Assembly: GCF_905404315.1 (NCBI RefSeq)
Contig: NC_066293.1
Location: forward strand, 4,231,001-4,295,000
Length of the DNA stretch: 64,000 nucleotides
Reading direction: 5' to 3'
Origin: Leptidea sinapis
Lineage: Eukaryota; Arthropoda; Insecta; Lepidoptera; Pieridae
Positions 43,963 through 54,994 of this stretch are shown here, in pieces. Under the pieces are notes generated by a model. The model had not been told where the DNA came from. It saw nothing but the letters and a program-made list of their open reading frames with translations, and made no database searches. The first letter of the stretch is position 1. Each line of letters opens with the position of its first letter. The position numbers and the translations under genes were made by a program.

Positions 43963-44840
43963 ATGCCGCGACAACACATAAGAACAACAATATGAGTAGC
44001 TACCGACAACGAAGTGTATCAAAAGCGGCTGAACAGCATTTCAAAGATAGTGCAAATATTAGAGGCCTGGCAATAAAAACATAATGTTTGCAGTCTAACA
44101 TTAAACAGATTTATATAAAAATTAAAAGAAAGAACTACTAGCGCAGTTGTGGCCTGCCGTTGCGGCAACCGAGTTTTTACTATAAATGAGGAAAGTTATC
44201 TATGCGACTATATAATGAGTGAAAATTAAATTTTATAGATATCGCAAATTTAGCTCCAGAGCTAATTTTGGGTTATCTCCATCTGAAGTGCGTAAAGTGG
44301 CATACGAGTTAGCGATTAAAAATGGGAAAACATTTCCTGCAAGGTGGCACACGATAGTCGAATCGCGGCTAAATAAAGGTTGACGGGTTTTTTGAAAAGA
44401 CACCCGTGCCTCTCTTTTAGATGTCCTCCAGCAACAAGTATGCCACGAGCTTTGAATTGCAACGATCATACTGTGAGTAATTTTTTTGATAACCTTGATA
44501 AGGTAATGGATAGGTATAAATTTGAGCCAAAAGATTTCTGGAATATAGATGAGACAGGGGTGGCCACTGTCAAAAAACCTAGCAGAATAGTAGCACAATA
44601 GGGATCAAACAAGTAGGTACAGGTAACCTCATCAGAACGAGGAAGGTAAGTAACCGTTGCTATTGCGATTATAAATGTTCAAGAAGGACAAATACCTTTT
44701 TTCGTATTCCCAATGAAACGATTCCATAACCACTTGTTTCGTAAGGGTCCTGTTGGTTGTGCCCGAGATGACAATGCTAGTGCATGGATGTAGGATGCAG
44801 AGTTTTTACTGTATCTACAAAATTTTAAAAGACAATTCAA
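43963..44840 (+). pseudogene. Pogo/jerky-like (DDE_1) transposase pseudogene
   Basis: From ATG 43963 (MPRQHIRTTI) the reading crosses several frames: RFIKLKERT, then SSRANFGLSPSEVRKVAYEL and AIKNGKTFPARW (CENP-B-type helix-turn-helix), RHPCLSFRCPPATSM, FFDNLDKVMDRYKFEPKDFW, NIDETGVATVKKPSRIVAQ (first catalytic Asp in DETG), VTVAIAIINVQ and FPMKRFHNHLFRKGPVGCA. The remaining catalytic half is missing after about 44840. Stops at 44382, 44601 and elsewhere. Confidence 0.75.
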
Positions 44841-44916
44841 GTCCATACCGCACAAATGAGCCAGGTAATTCGATATGTAAAAAGAACTGGCAAAGTGTGC
44901 GAACTAAAATAAATTT

Positions 44917-45690
44917 TCATTTGCTGGAAAGACAGGACAGGACAGATTTTAGAAAAATTGGCAGTTGATGATTAAGATATTGGGCAATGTCGTGGCCAAT
45001 CTTATGATAATGAGTCCAATATGGGCGGCAGCCATAAAGGAGTACAAGCCAGAACTGCAGAAAGGAATGAGCTGGCCGAGTTCGTACTGTGCTTGGCTCT
45101 TCCCTTAAATCTTGTAGGTGTTCATTCTGCATCATCTTGCCAGGAAGCTATTAATCTATTTGAATTGATTCAAAAAGTGCTTTGCTTTTTTGGCTCCACT
45201 ACTAGGTTACATTAGGAAACTAAACAAATTAATCGGTAAAACAAAATTGAAACAAGTAGTCAGACGAGATGGTCGCCCAAACATGTTGCTGTGAAAGCCC
45301 TATTAAATAAAAATAAAAAAAACCTTAGAAGTTAAAGCAAACTTCTCAGGCTCCAGAAGCTAAGTACGAGGTAGGTCATCTCTTGAATGCTACAAAGAAT
45401 TTTAAATTTATTCTTAATTCAACTATTTGGGCGAATATTCGCCCAATCGAGTGAATATAGGAATTCAGAAAGAAGATAATATTATCCTTTCCCGTTCCGT
45501 CGCACTAATAGATGGTCTGCTTCAAAACTTTGGAAAAAATGAGATAAAATCCAATGGATCATTGGACTATTAAGAGGCTAGAAAAGGTGCTAAATAAAGT
45601 GGTGTTGACCCTATTTTGCAAAACAAATGAATTTCGAACCGGTAAAAAACATTTCATTGAGATATTGTGTGAAGAATAAATGTGTCGTCG
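44917..45690 (+). pseudogene. hAT/ZMYM1-like (DUF4371-type) transposase fragment
   Basis: Across frames it reads CRGQSYDNESNMGGSHKGVQ, ARTAERNELAEFVLC, LNLVGVHSASSCQEAINLFE, KVLCFFGSTTR and TSSQTRWSPKHVAVKALL. This is the region of hAT-like transposases around the second catalytic Asp (CRGQ-x-YDNASNM-x-G ... NL-x-x-x-x-S ... TRWS-x-R). Both ends are lost and frames change at about 45090, 45215 and 45300. Confidence 0.7.
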
Positions 45691-45986
45691 AGTATCAAAA
45701 CCTGCCAGCTCCATAATTACCACAAAATTAAAAAATATGCCTATATGGTTACATTTTTTTGAACTCTCTGGATTCCATTAATAAATTCGTGTCAAATCCA
45801 GCTAGATCTCTCGTAAATTGACGTCAAAAACTGCATTTCGTTTCGTTCGCCGCCAGATCCCAATAGACCAATCAGAGCACAGGATTTTGACGTGGAACTG
45901 TCATGGCGTCGTCGGCGTCAGTATGGCTGCCCATACATATTTATGTGAATTTCGTGCTGTGTTTTTTGTGAATAATATTGGAAATA

Positions 45987-48215
45987 ATGGCTGATTTATC
46001 GAAAAACATTGGAAAAAGTTCCACTAAATCAGGCAAGGAAGCGAGGTGTAGACAAAGAAAACTGGAAAAGAGAAAGAAAACGTCGAGAAACGTAAGTTAA
46101 AATTTCATTGAAATTGCTACACAGGTTGCTACAGTTTTGAGTAAAAATTAGTACCTAATTTCATGAAATTAGTTAATTTGGACGATCTGTTGAAGACATG
46201 ATACATTTTAAAAACTCTAATTTAACTTTCACTTCACTTCGGCACTATCATAGAACCTTAATAAATAAAATGCCTCCTAATTTATTTAGTAAAACTATAA
46301 TACACCAAATCAATGAAAAAAAGTAGACGTTTACATGATGCTAAGAAGTGCTTATCACTAAGTTATGTATTAACTTATTAAAATATTACACTTTTTTTCA
46401 GATATGCTCCTAAATCCTTTCCGCAACCTCCACAGTGCAATCATAAAAAAATACAACTTTTCATTGTTCGGCAATAAAGACGCAAGACATTCCTCGGATG
46501 AACCGTAATTTTTACAAATTGCAAAATAAACTTTATCAAGATAATTTCATACTACAGCACTGCCGAATTGCGAAATGTTCCAAATTAGACTAAAAAATGA
46601 ATCTAGAGGGCCAAAAAATCTAAGTGCACAATACTACGTAACGACTAAAAATCCTCACAAACAGATAAGAGTTTGCAAATCTGCCTTTCTTAATATATTA
46701 AAGGTAGGTAAAGATAGAGTTACGGGGATTTTACAAAGGTCTTATAAAGATGGAGGGACTACAGCAAAGGAAAACCGCGGAGGTAATCATAAAATAGCAC
46801 GATATGCTGAAAAACGAAGCAGAGTGGAGCAATTTATAGAAAGTTTAGAAGCTGCAGAAACGCACTATTGTAGAGTCAAATCGTCTATCAGACTGTATTT
46901 GCCTCCGGAACTCAATATTGTAATACTCTGGAAAATGTACCAAGAGCAAGTTCAAGACATACCACGGCTTAAAGTTAAACAATCCTTTTTCCGTGACATT
47001 TTTAAAAAGAGGTATAATGTTGGATTTGGATCATCATTAAAGGATACTTGCTCTCGATGTTTTGAGTTAAGTAGAAAAATAGAAACTGCCTCCACAAGCC
47101 AAGAAAAGGTAACTTTTATGACACAAAAACGAATTCATTCCTTAAAAGCTAAAGCGTATGATTTATTTTAATAATAACCTTTAAGTTGAGCCCGAACATA
47201 CAATTTCACTCTCCTTCGATTGCCAAAAAAACAATCCGCTTCCCAAATTACCCAATCAAGCGGCTTACTTCAGCAGGCAATTTAATATGTATAACTTTAC
47301 AGTTGTTATCGGTACCTCCTAATCATCATTAGATAATATACGTATTGTAATATATATGTGTAATTATATGTGTAAATATATGTGTAATTATAGTATATAT
47401 GTAATTTTGAATGTTCGTTTTCACACCAATAGTATGTACTATTGGTGTGAAAACGAACATTCAAAATCATCAAACGAAATTGCAAGTGCAGTCTTCCATA
47501 CACTGACCCATCAAGAAATTCCGGAAAATATTCACAAAATTAGACTATTCGCTGACGGCTGTGGAGGCCAGAATAAAAATACAACTCTTTTGGGCATGTG
47601 TTGCAGTTGGTTGGTTACTAATGCACCATCACATGTAAATCAACTTGAAATTATATTTCCCATGGTAGGCCACTCTTTTTTGCCACCGGACCGCATATTT
47701 ACAAAGATTGAAAAAGAAACCAAAAAAAATCCATCATACGCGATCCACAAATTTATGTGAATTTATTCAAGGAACATGCGTGTACTTATCATTTAGGTGA
47801 TGACGATGTCGAAGTACGTGACTGGAAGGCAGAAGTCAATAAAACACTAAAAATTCCAGATTCTTGGCATCTCAAGTTCAATCTCTCAGAGCGTTTTATG
47901 CTGCACAGGGGTCGACAGAACGTTAGTGTGCAAGGAGAAGAAAATTATCGGAGGGAAATTGGGCAACCAAAATATGTAACGAAACGAGGCAAGAAAATAT
48001 CTGAAATGGCACCTGCAATTTTACGAAGAGGCAATAAAGTTAACCCTAAAAAAATACTTGATGTTGCTAAGCTTTTCAAAAAGCACTTCAGTGAAGACTG
48101 GAGGACAATAGACAGTTTGAAATATTTTAAAGAAATAGAAGAAAATAATGACAATTTTGTAGAACATGACAATCATCAGTGTGTCGCTCTGGAAGAAAGC
48201 GAAAATTTTATATAA
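45987..48215 (+). pseudogene. DUF7869-type RNase H-like transposon gene, copy 1
   Basis: A likely first exon runs from ATG 45987 (MADLSKNIGKSSTKSGKEAR) to a donor at 46091 (AAC|GTAAGT), with an acceptor at about 46401. Downstream frames give KSAFLNILKVGKDRVTGILQ, SRVEQFIESLEAAETHY, GFGSSLKDTCSRCFEL, then LSFDCQKNNPLPKLPNQAAY, the YYWCENEHSKSSNEIAS region, RLFADGCGGQNKNT, FPMVGHSFLPPDR and RDWKAEVNKTL. The Asp in FDCQKN and in ADGCGGQNKN are the probable catalytic pair. Stops at 47171 and 47758 and an AT-rich/inverted-duplication insertion (47300-47436) break it. The family name is from memory; the relation to the copy at 49721-51340 is visible. Confidence 0.6.
47405..47466. repeat. Perfect 30-bp inverted repeat inside coding sequence
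   Basis: TTTTGAATGTTCGTTTTCAC begins the left arm (47405-47434). The right arm (47437-47466) is its exact reverse complement with a 2-bp TG spacer. The right arm codes for YYWCENEHSK of the transposon protein; the left arm is an inverted duplicate. An AT microsatellite (47341-47404) lies directly upstream. Confidence 0.9.
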
Positions 48216-48338
48216 TAATACTTTTCCTTTTTCACTTAAATCGTCGCCTCAGTTCAACAGGGTTCTATCTGCATCAATGACTGTCAAAAAATTGTCTATG
48301 GTTCGCAAGATATTGACGAAACAACAAAGTTATATGTA

Positions 48339-49614
48339 CAGTAGAGCCTCGGTAATCCGGACTCTCGCTTGTTCGGTGATCGCTGTAATCCGGCCGGGCA
48401 ATGAGGAGATTGTGCGAGCGGCTATGTGTGAGAACGATGAGGAAGATGAGATGAAGATGAGAGTGACATTCATGCCTTGTGCAAATGCGGCTGGAACTCA
48501 TAAACTTCAATTGCTTGCTGTCGGAAAATCAAAAAACCCACGGGCATTTAAATCAACACGTCTTCCTGTTTGTTATCGTGCACAAAAAAATGCTTGGGTT
48601 ACGAAAGACTTGTTTATTGAGTGGTTTAAAACGGAATTCCTTCCCGCGGTCCGCCGCCATCTTTTGTCTGTTAGTTTGCCTCCTCAGGCACTGTTATTGT
48701 TGGATAATTGTCCTCGGCATCCATCAGCAGATGAACTTGTCTCTGAAGACGGCCACATTTTTGCAATGTTCCTGCCACCTAACACCACGGCGTGTATACA
48801 ACCAATGGATCAGAACGTTATACAAAATGTGAAGTTAAAATACCGCAAATCACTTTTGGTTAACTGTCTCGCATTATGTTCTGAAAACCTCGTGGACTCA
48901 TTAAAATCGATAACTTTAAGGGACGCAGTTTTTCTTTTGGCTAATTGCTGGGCCAATGTTAAGACATCTCTAATTAACAAATCATGGAAGAATTTGCACC
49001 CTGAATTTCTCACTGCCAGCCCAGCTTTTTAACAGGTTGAGGGGACCCAATGATCCTCAAATAAGTGAGGCAGAAGCTCAAGAATGGGCTGCTGGTGGAT
49101 CCCGAAAGCGAGTTACAAAGATATGAAGTGTTAAGTGATGAGGAGATTGTGCGAGCGGCTATGTGTGAGGACGATGAGGAAGATGAGGACAATAGCGTTG
49201 AAATTGTAAAAATCACAAAAGTTGGTAATTAGATTAATAGAGGCAGTCGGAGCTTTAAACACTGCTTTAAAATGGGCTGAAGATAACGAATTTGATAGCC
49301 ACGAAGTTATGTTTCTCCGTCGACTTAGAGACCGGGCTTTCGAAATGAAGTGCGAAAATTATAAACAGAAGAGTATTACAGACTTTTTCAAGAAGTATTA
49401 ACTAATGTTTTATTTTAACTTACTGATTTCCTTACATAGTTGTAATTTTGAACATGTACATTTTGTCTTTATGCTATAATTTAAAAATTGATTAAAGAAA
49501 CTAAGGCTAAACATGTGTTTTATTAACATTTAATATGGCATACTATAATCCGGACGCCTCGATAATCTTGAAAGGGTCTTGTTTTTGCCTCTCCGGATTA
49601 ATGAGGCCCTACTG
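48339..49614 (+). mobile_element. Tigger/pogo element with terminal inverted repeats
   Basis: Left end CAGTAGAGCCTCGGTAATCC (48339 on) and right end on the minus strand CAGTAGGGCCTCATTAATCC (from 49614) form terminal repeats of about 24 bp. TA flanks both (48337-48338 and 49615-49616). The element is inserted between the two DUF7869-type copies. Only the C-terminal half of the transposase is present, so about half the element has been deleted internally. Confidence 0.85.
48451..49032 (+). pseudogene. Tigger-type transposase, C-terminal part
   Basis: An open frame reads VTFMPCANAAGTHKLQLLAV, ALLLLDNCPRHPSADEL (catalytic Asp in LDNCP), FLPPNTTACIQPMDQNVI (third Asp in QPMDQ), then the C-terminal helical region LANCWANVKTSLINKSWKNL. 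It ends at TAA 49030-49032 by a frameshift. Downstream scraps (SDEEIVRAAMCEDDEEDED about 49134-49190; MFLRRLRDRAFEMK; SITDFFKKY at about 49376-49401) complete the protein. The N-terminal DNA-binding domains and the first Asp are missing. Confidence 0.8.
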
Positions 49615-49720
49615 TACAATTTTTTTAATTTTTGATGCATCAAGGTTCCATGTGAAATATTGTATGACAGATAGAACTATGTTTTACAAATTTGGCCACA
49701 CTTAGATAGGACCTGTGAAA

Positions 49721-51340
49721 ATGGCGGAATGGAGTGTTTTGTGAGAAATAACAGGAGAAATTATTAATATCCCTGCGGAAACTGATGGAAATCCAGTAAA
49801 TCAGCCTGCAAACCACGAACAGTTGATTTTAGATGAAGAGACTGGTGAATTTCGATCGGAACCTGTTCAATGACGAAGTTCAGGGGTAAGTTGGTTCTAA
49901 CCTCCAAATATTTTCTACAAATTTTATTGTTATCAATATTCATGTCTACATTTTATTTCAGAGTTGAAGTAGAGCAAAAACGTCGAAAAGCAAGAAAACA
50001 TCTAAGGAAACCAGGCGAATGGCAAAGAAACGTGAAGAGAAAACTACACCAATCGGGGGAAGACTATGTTTCAACTAGCGGGAAGCAGGTCTCAAAAAAG
50101 TGTGTTGCTAATTTAAAAGTTTGTTTTTCTTCCTGTAAATATAACTGCAGCAAAGCAATAACTGAAAGTCAGCATATTCACATCCTACTATAATATGATA
50201 TCTCAGACAGAAAAATATCACTATATACTTCAAACTAAAGAAATGAAACGGAAGAAACGCTCCACAACAGGAACAACAAAGAAAAAGTACTCATACTTTT
50301 ATTATTTTGAAAATTTCAAGGTACACGTATCAAAGTGTGTAAAAAGTTTAACTTGGGACATTGGCAATTTCCCAAAATACTATTTATGGTGTTCATCAAA
50401 AGAAAGATTCAAATACTGGTGCACCACAGAGAGACCTCAGGGGATGTCATAATAACCAAGCCAGGATTCCAGAAGTTTATAAAAACCAAGAACACATTCG
50501 ATCTTACCCAGTATTCGAGTCACATTATTGCCGTTCATCTACGCAAAGACAGTATCTGGAGACTTCATTGATATTACAAAAATGCACGAACTGTATGTAG
50601 AAAAATATGAAGAAGATAAAACGAAACCTGTCATAAAAATGCATTTGTTTTCAAACATTTTCAATGAAGAGTTTAATTTGACATTTTTAATGCCGAAAAA
50701 AGACAGGTGTGTTAAATGTTCTGAGTGGGAAATGGCTAAAAATGAAAATCTGTTGACCGAGGAAATGAATGAAATTTACACCAAGCACCCAGGAGGAGAA
50801 AAACGCTATAGGAGTTCTAAGAAACATTGATCGCAAGTCTGATGTAGATGTATTATGTTTTGATCTACAAAATGTTCTAACATGTCCTCAAGCTGACGTT
50901 GGCTCTTTCTTTTACAAAAGCAAGCTGAATGTTTATAACCTAACAGCACATTTTTCAAGAACCAAGAAAATTAATTGCTGCTTATGGAGTGAAGTTTTGG
51001 GTGGTAAATCGGGTAATGATTTGGCTAGTGCTTTGCAGAAAATCCTTAAAGCACTGTATGAAGATCACCCTGATATTACAAAACTTATGCCATTACAGAC
51101 TTCTTAAAAGAAAATGAAAATATTGAGGAAATCCATGTTAAATACTGCATGGCTGGTCATTCTGGCATCCAAGAAGTGGACACTGTCCACTCCTGTATTG
51201 AACGGGTGTTAACTCCTTCAGAATATTATTCACCGGTATCGTTAGTAAGGATTCTGAAAAAAGGCAACAGAACTAATCCATACAGGATTATTCAACTAAT
51301 TAAAGAAGATATAAAAGATTTTGCTGCACGTTCTCATGTC
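49721..51340 (+). pseudogene. DUF7869-type RNase H-like transposon gene, copy 2
   Basis: ATG 49721 opens MAEWSVL, then a stop; a donor-like GGGTAAG at about 49885 and an acceptor TTTATTTCAG at about 49961 follow. The protein continues QKRRKARKHLRKPGEWQRNV, the conserved MHELYVEKYEEDKTKPVIKM, CVKCSEWEMAKNEN, then VLCFDLQNVLTCPQADVGSF, FYKSKLNVYNLTAHF, WSEVLGGKSGNDLASALQKI and HVKYCMAGHSGIQEVDTVHS. Order and spacing match copy 1 (FDCQKN, YFSRQFNMYNFT, NEIAS). The segment that should hold the DxCxxQN motif, between DITKL and DFLKEN, is deleted. Several frameshifts. Confidence 0.6.
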
Positions 51341-51354
51341 TGCAAACACTTGGT

Positions 51355-52045
51355 ATGTGTCCTCTTTCTTATTTACATCAATGATCTTCCGAAAGTTATT
51401 GATGTACATTGTGTTATGTTTGCCGACGATTTTCCCGTTGTGTAGCTAAACTACGGCGTCATATTGTGGGGCAACAGTGTAGATGCACACGAACTCTTTA
51501 TTTTACAGAAAAAATGTATTCGTGTGCTTGCTAATATTAAAGAAAAAGCTGCAAACCTCATTTTCAAAAACTAAATATTCTTACATTACCTTGCACACAT
51601 ATAATCGAAATATGTAAGTTTGTAAGAAAACACCCATATCTATACACTAAAATCATAGACGTGCCCCGGCACAACACACCTCGCTATATAAATAATCTTA
51701 TGCAAACTAAATCTAAATTAACATTACACAGTTCCGGTCCCTACCCAATGTCAGTTAAAATTTATAATAAGTTACCAGAACACTTAAAAGCTGAAACCAA
51801 TATTAAAGAATTCATAAGCTCTTTGAAAAAGTTACTTTTGGAAAAGAGTTACTATTCTATTAATGAATACTTAGAGGAAAAAAATATTTGAATGTCTGCC
51901 CCTCTGTCGTTCATTGCTATGCCTTATTACCTCCATGCACCTTACATGCACCTCGCTTGTGATAATTATTTAGTACTACAATTCTGTTTAGTAACTAAGT
52001 CGCACGTAACACAATTTAATTAAATTAATAAACTGAATTAGTAGA
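51355..52045 (+). mobile_element. Truncated Jockey/CR1-like non-LTR fragment, family B copy 1
   Basis: Begins with an RT motif C scrap (LFLIYINDLPKVIDVHCVMFADD, with FADDFPVV) and is then joined by deletion to GVILWGNSVDAHELFILQKK and the C-terminal tail: VPRHNTPRYINNLM, SGPYPMSVKIYNKLPEHLKA, YSINEYLEEK, stop about 51891. The 3' UTR (GTAACTAAGTCGCACGTAAC) and AATAAA-like tail match the copy at 59690-60262. Confidence 0.75.
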
Positions 52046-52223
52046 ATATAATATCTACATCTTCTAAATAATAAAATCTGTAATTGACACCAGTTTGAAT
52101 CTGATATATGACATAACCATGCTTGGTCAATCTTCACTTCAAGGACATAATGAAGATTATATTAAAGATGGCCAACATAGTAACGACTACGACATAATAT
52201 CTTGAACAAGCCTGATAATTTAG

Positions 52224-52460
52224 ACTGTTTCTGTTCTCGTAGACACTAGTCTAAAACGTCTTGAAGATTTACTGCTAAAGACAAGCCAAACAAAAGAAAA
52301 GAAAGTCAGTATTGCTCTTTATGATAATAATGACGAAATTTCAAAACCCTTGTATGCAACTAAGTTCCGCTTGCATTTTCGAAGTGAAGAAAACATAGAT
52401 TTTACCACAACGTTACATCCTTCTGGGAGTTATTTTGATGTGGTTTCAGTTGTTTCCTGA
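52224..52460 (+). other. Unrecognised open stretch of 78 codons
   Basis: Between a TAG (52221-52223) and TGA (52458-52460) the frame reads TVSVLVDTSLKRLEDLLLKT, then KKVSIALYDNNDEISKPLYA, then EENIDFTTTLHPSGSYFDVV. There is no ATG at the start. The composition looks protein-like (amphipathic, Asp/Glu/Lys-rich), so it may be an exon or transposon scrap. I do not recognise it. Confidence 0.3.
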
Positions 52461-53906
52461 TGATGTTTAATACTGCAATTTCCTGACAAGTTTCGTTTAA
52501 GGATTATTTAATGTTAAGAGAAGCCATCGAAAAAAGTGACAAGAACAAAGGACTCCTGCGGCCATTTTGTCTTCTAATAATATAAAGACAAGGAAAATAA
52601 TTTGAACGAAAAGAAGGTATAAACGAGCAAAGAAAATTGGATAGAATTGATGAACAGGAAACAGAGGCTTGCAAAAAATCTAGGGACAATAAAATGAAAT
52701 ATTCCACTGTTGTTGTTTAACATAGTACGGGTTGTTATACCGAAAATATATTGAGTGATTCGTGTAAAAATTTGTCACAACAGCCAAAAGTCGAGAACTG
52801 GCGAATATAAAGTCGCGAACTAGAAATTTCGGTGGTAAAATTGGTAAAAATGATAAATTTTTTTTTTGTTTTTTCGTTTCCTTAATTCTAATTCTTAATT
52901 GAAAATGGAATACATCGAATACGTGTATTATAACTTTTTTTTTCATTCTGAATTTGACAACTACATTAATCGGTCGTGTACTGGCAAATTTTCCCTATCT
53001 CAAAGGGATTTAGCAACGATTTCGATAAAAGCTCCCAACAGTCTTGAATTTTTCCAACAATTTCAACCATTACACACAAATCTTTACAAATTACACGCAT
53101 AAACCTTCATTTACACATTAAAATCAATTTAGTAGCTTTTGAGATCATCGCAAACAGACCGACAGACCAACGCGACAGGAGACTTTGTTTTGTAATGTGC
53201 CTTTCTCTATTAGAAATTCGGTACAAATATTGTGGACAGAAGGATCAACACGAACTCAAAATATTATTAGAGTTATAAAGAAGTATTAACACTTTCCATC
53301 AAAAAAAAGTGATAGATTTGAGTCCAAAGTTCTGCCTATAATAGAGTATGGGTCGCGCTGATCACCATCAAGTGAGGTGAACCTCATCCATAAAAAACGG
53401 TTTTTAGGCTGAATGGTAGAAAGCTATTATTCGATAGAACACCGAATACTAAAACTATGGCTGAGACCTTGTTGAATATCTAATAAAAAAAAGTATAAAT
53501 ATCTATTTTGTTTTTTTAGTGATTATTTTGATGGATAACTTAATATTGGCCAGTTACATATACAGACTATGTGACAGCCTTTGAAATACATAATATATAA
53601 TATATAAAGGCAGACAAAAATACTTCAGATTTACTTCAAATTTGTAATTTCCCTAATTGCAAAAAAATATGTTTTATTTTCCTCATAAAGAGCTATGTAT
53701 CACTTCGATACAAAGAGTTGTTCCCTTACTCATTATTGAGGGATGAGACGCACAGCTTCACCTTGTGCCAACAAATTACAACCTCGTAGCAATAGCTAAC
53801 AATCTCCCCTTCGTGAACAACATACAAATTGCCCTTAACATTTACAAAAACAGCATCTTTTTTATATATTAATATTTCTGTTTAAATGTCCCCAAAATTC
53901 ACTCTA
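52461..53906. other. Intergenic AT-rich DNA 3' of the zinc-finger gene
   Basis: No supported gene or transposon. T-rich tracts occur at about 52858-52873 and 52934-52945. The 3' UTR and polyadenylation site of the minus-strand zinc-finger gene should lie in its right part, but no clear AATAAA was seen. Confidence 0.4.
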
Positions 53907-54994
53907 TCAGCTATAAGCCTCCATATCATAACCCTGATGATGAGTTTTCAAGTGACTCTTCAGGCTCGTGTTCTGGGTAAAAGTCGAATTGCAAATGTTA
54001 CATTTAAATCGTCTCTCTGCACCATGGGACCTGATATGCTCCTGCAATGACTGCAACCGAGGATAACTCTTATCACAAAACTCACACCGGAAGTTCCTTT
54101 CCCCAGTATGTGTTGCCATATGCTCTCGCAAACGCGACGGCAAATAAAACCTCTGTTCGCACAAATCACACTGATGCCTATACACTTTTAGATGATTTCT
54201 ACGATTATGTTCCATTAAAGTCTTCCTTCTGTTATACACTTTGTCGCACAACTTGCAAGGAAACGTTCGATTATCACCATGCACTTCGATCAAATGACGG
54301 TTCCGTAACGCGTAAGATAAAAAACACTGTTCGCACTTATAACAGTTCACTGTCGGCTTCTTTTCATGGACTGTAGCGATATGCAGTCGTCGGCTGTATT
54401 TGGATTTTAGATTTTTTCCACAGATTTCACAAGGGAAATTCAGGTCTATTTTGCTGTGGGCTTTTATATGGGTTCTCAGGGATGCCTGTTCAAGGAAACA
54501 CGCTCCGCACAGATCGCAGGTATGCGTCCCGAAATGGTCAACCATATGTTTCTTCAGCGAGTCGAAATATGGGAACACCTCACTGCATTCTGTGCACATT
54601 AGATTATTTGGCGTAAGGCGGAATTTGAGAAATTCATTTTTTGCAGGAAATAGAGACAACCCGTGTTTGCTAGTGATGTGGCTTCGAAACGCTTCCAGAT
54701 CGTCGATCTTTTCATCGCATAATCGACAGTCAATCCTAGTGATGTCCACTTTCGGTATCTTTTTGTTTTCCATCGATATTTCGAACAGCTCTTTCGGGTT
54801 ATGTGTCAGAGTGTGTTCTCTAAGTTCGTTTGGGTCAGTGAACTGGTCTTTGCAGTAGTAACAATAGTAGAAGCTTATTCTATTGTGGAATGGGCAGACA
54901 TAAGAATTGTTGACTATGGTTATAGTGTTTGAATACGCCATGAACTCTTGGTCTATTGTGGCCGTTTTTGAGGCTTTCGCTTTTTGTTTGGCAG
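53907..54994 (-). CDS. Terminal exon of the ZAD gene: ten C2H2 fingers
   Basis: Begins at acceptor TTTTTTTCAG|CTGCC (54994) in phase 1 and ends at TAG 53907-53909. Fingers in order: CYYCKDQFTDPNELREHTLTH; CRLC...HITSKH; CTEC...HMVDH; CDLCGACF...HIKAH; CEICGKNL...HIATVH; CYKCEQCF...HLIEVH; CKLCDKVY...HNRRNH; CDLCEQRF...HMATH; CEFCDKSY...HIRSH; CNICNSTF...HLKTHH. The linker HTGERNF between fingers 8 and 9 is the canonical TGE-type linker. The ATG at 55019 in this frame is intronic. Confidence 0.9.

Noticed and set aside
54400..54858. 152-codon plus-strand frame across the zinc-finger exon
   Set aside because: Antisense shadow of the finger-coding exon, with no recognisable domain.
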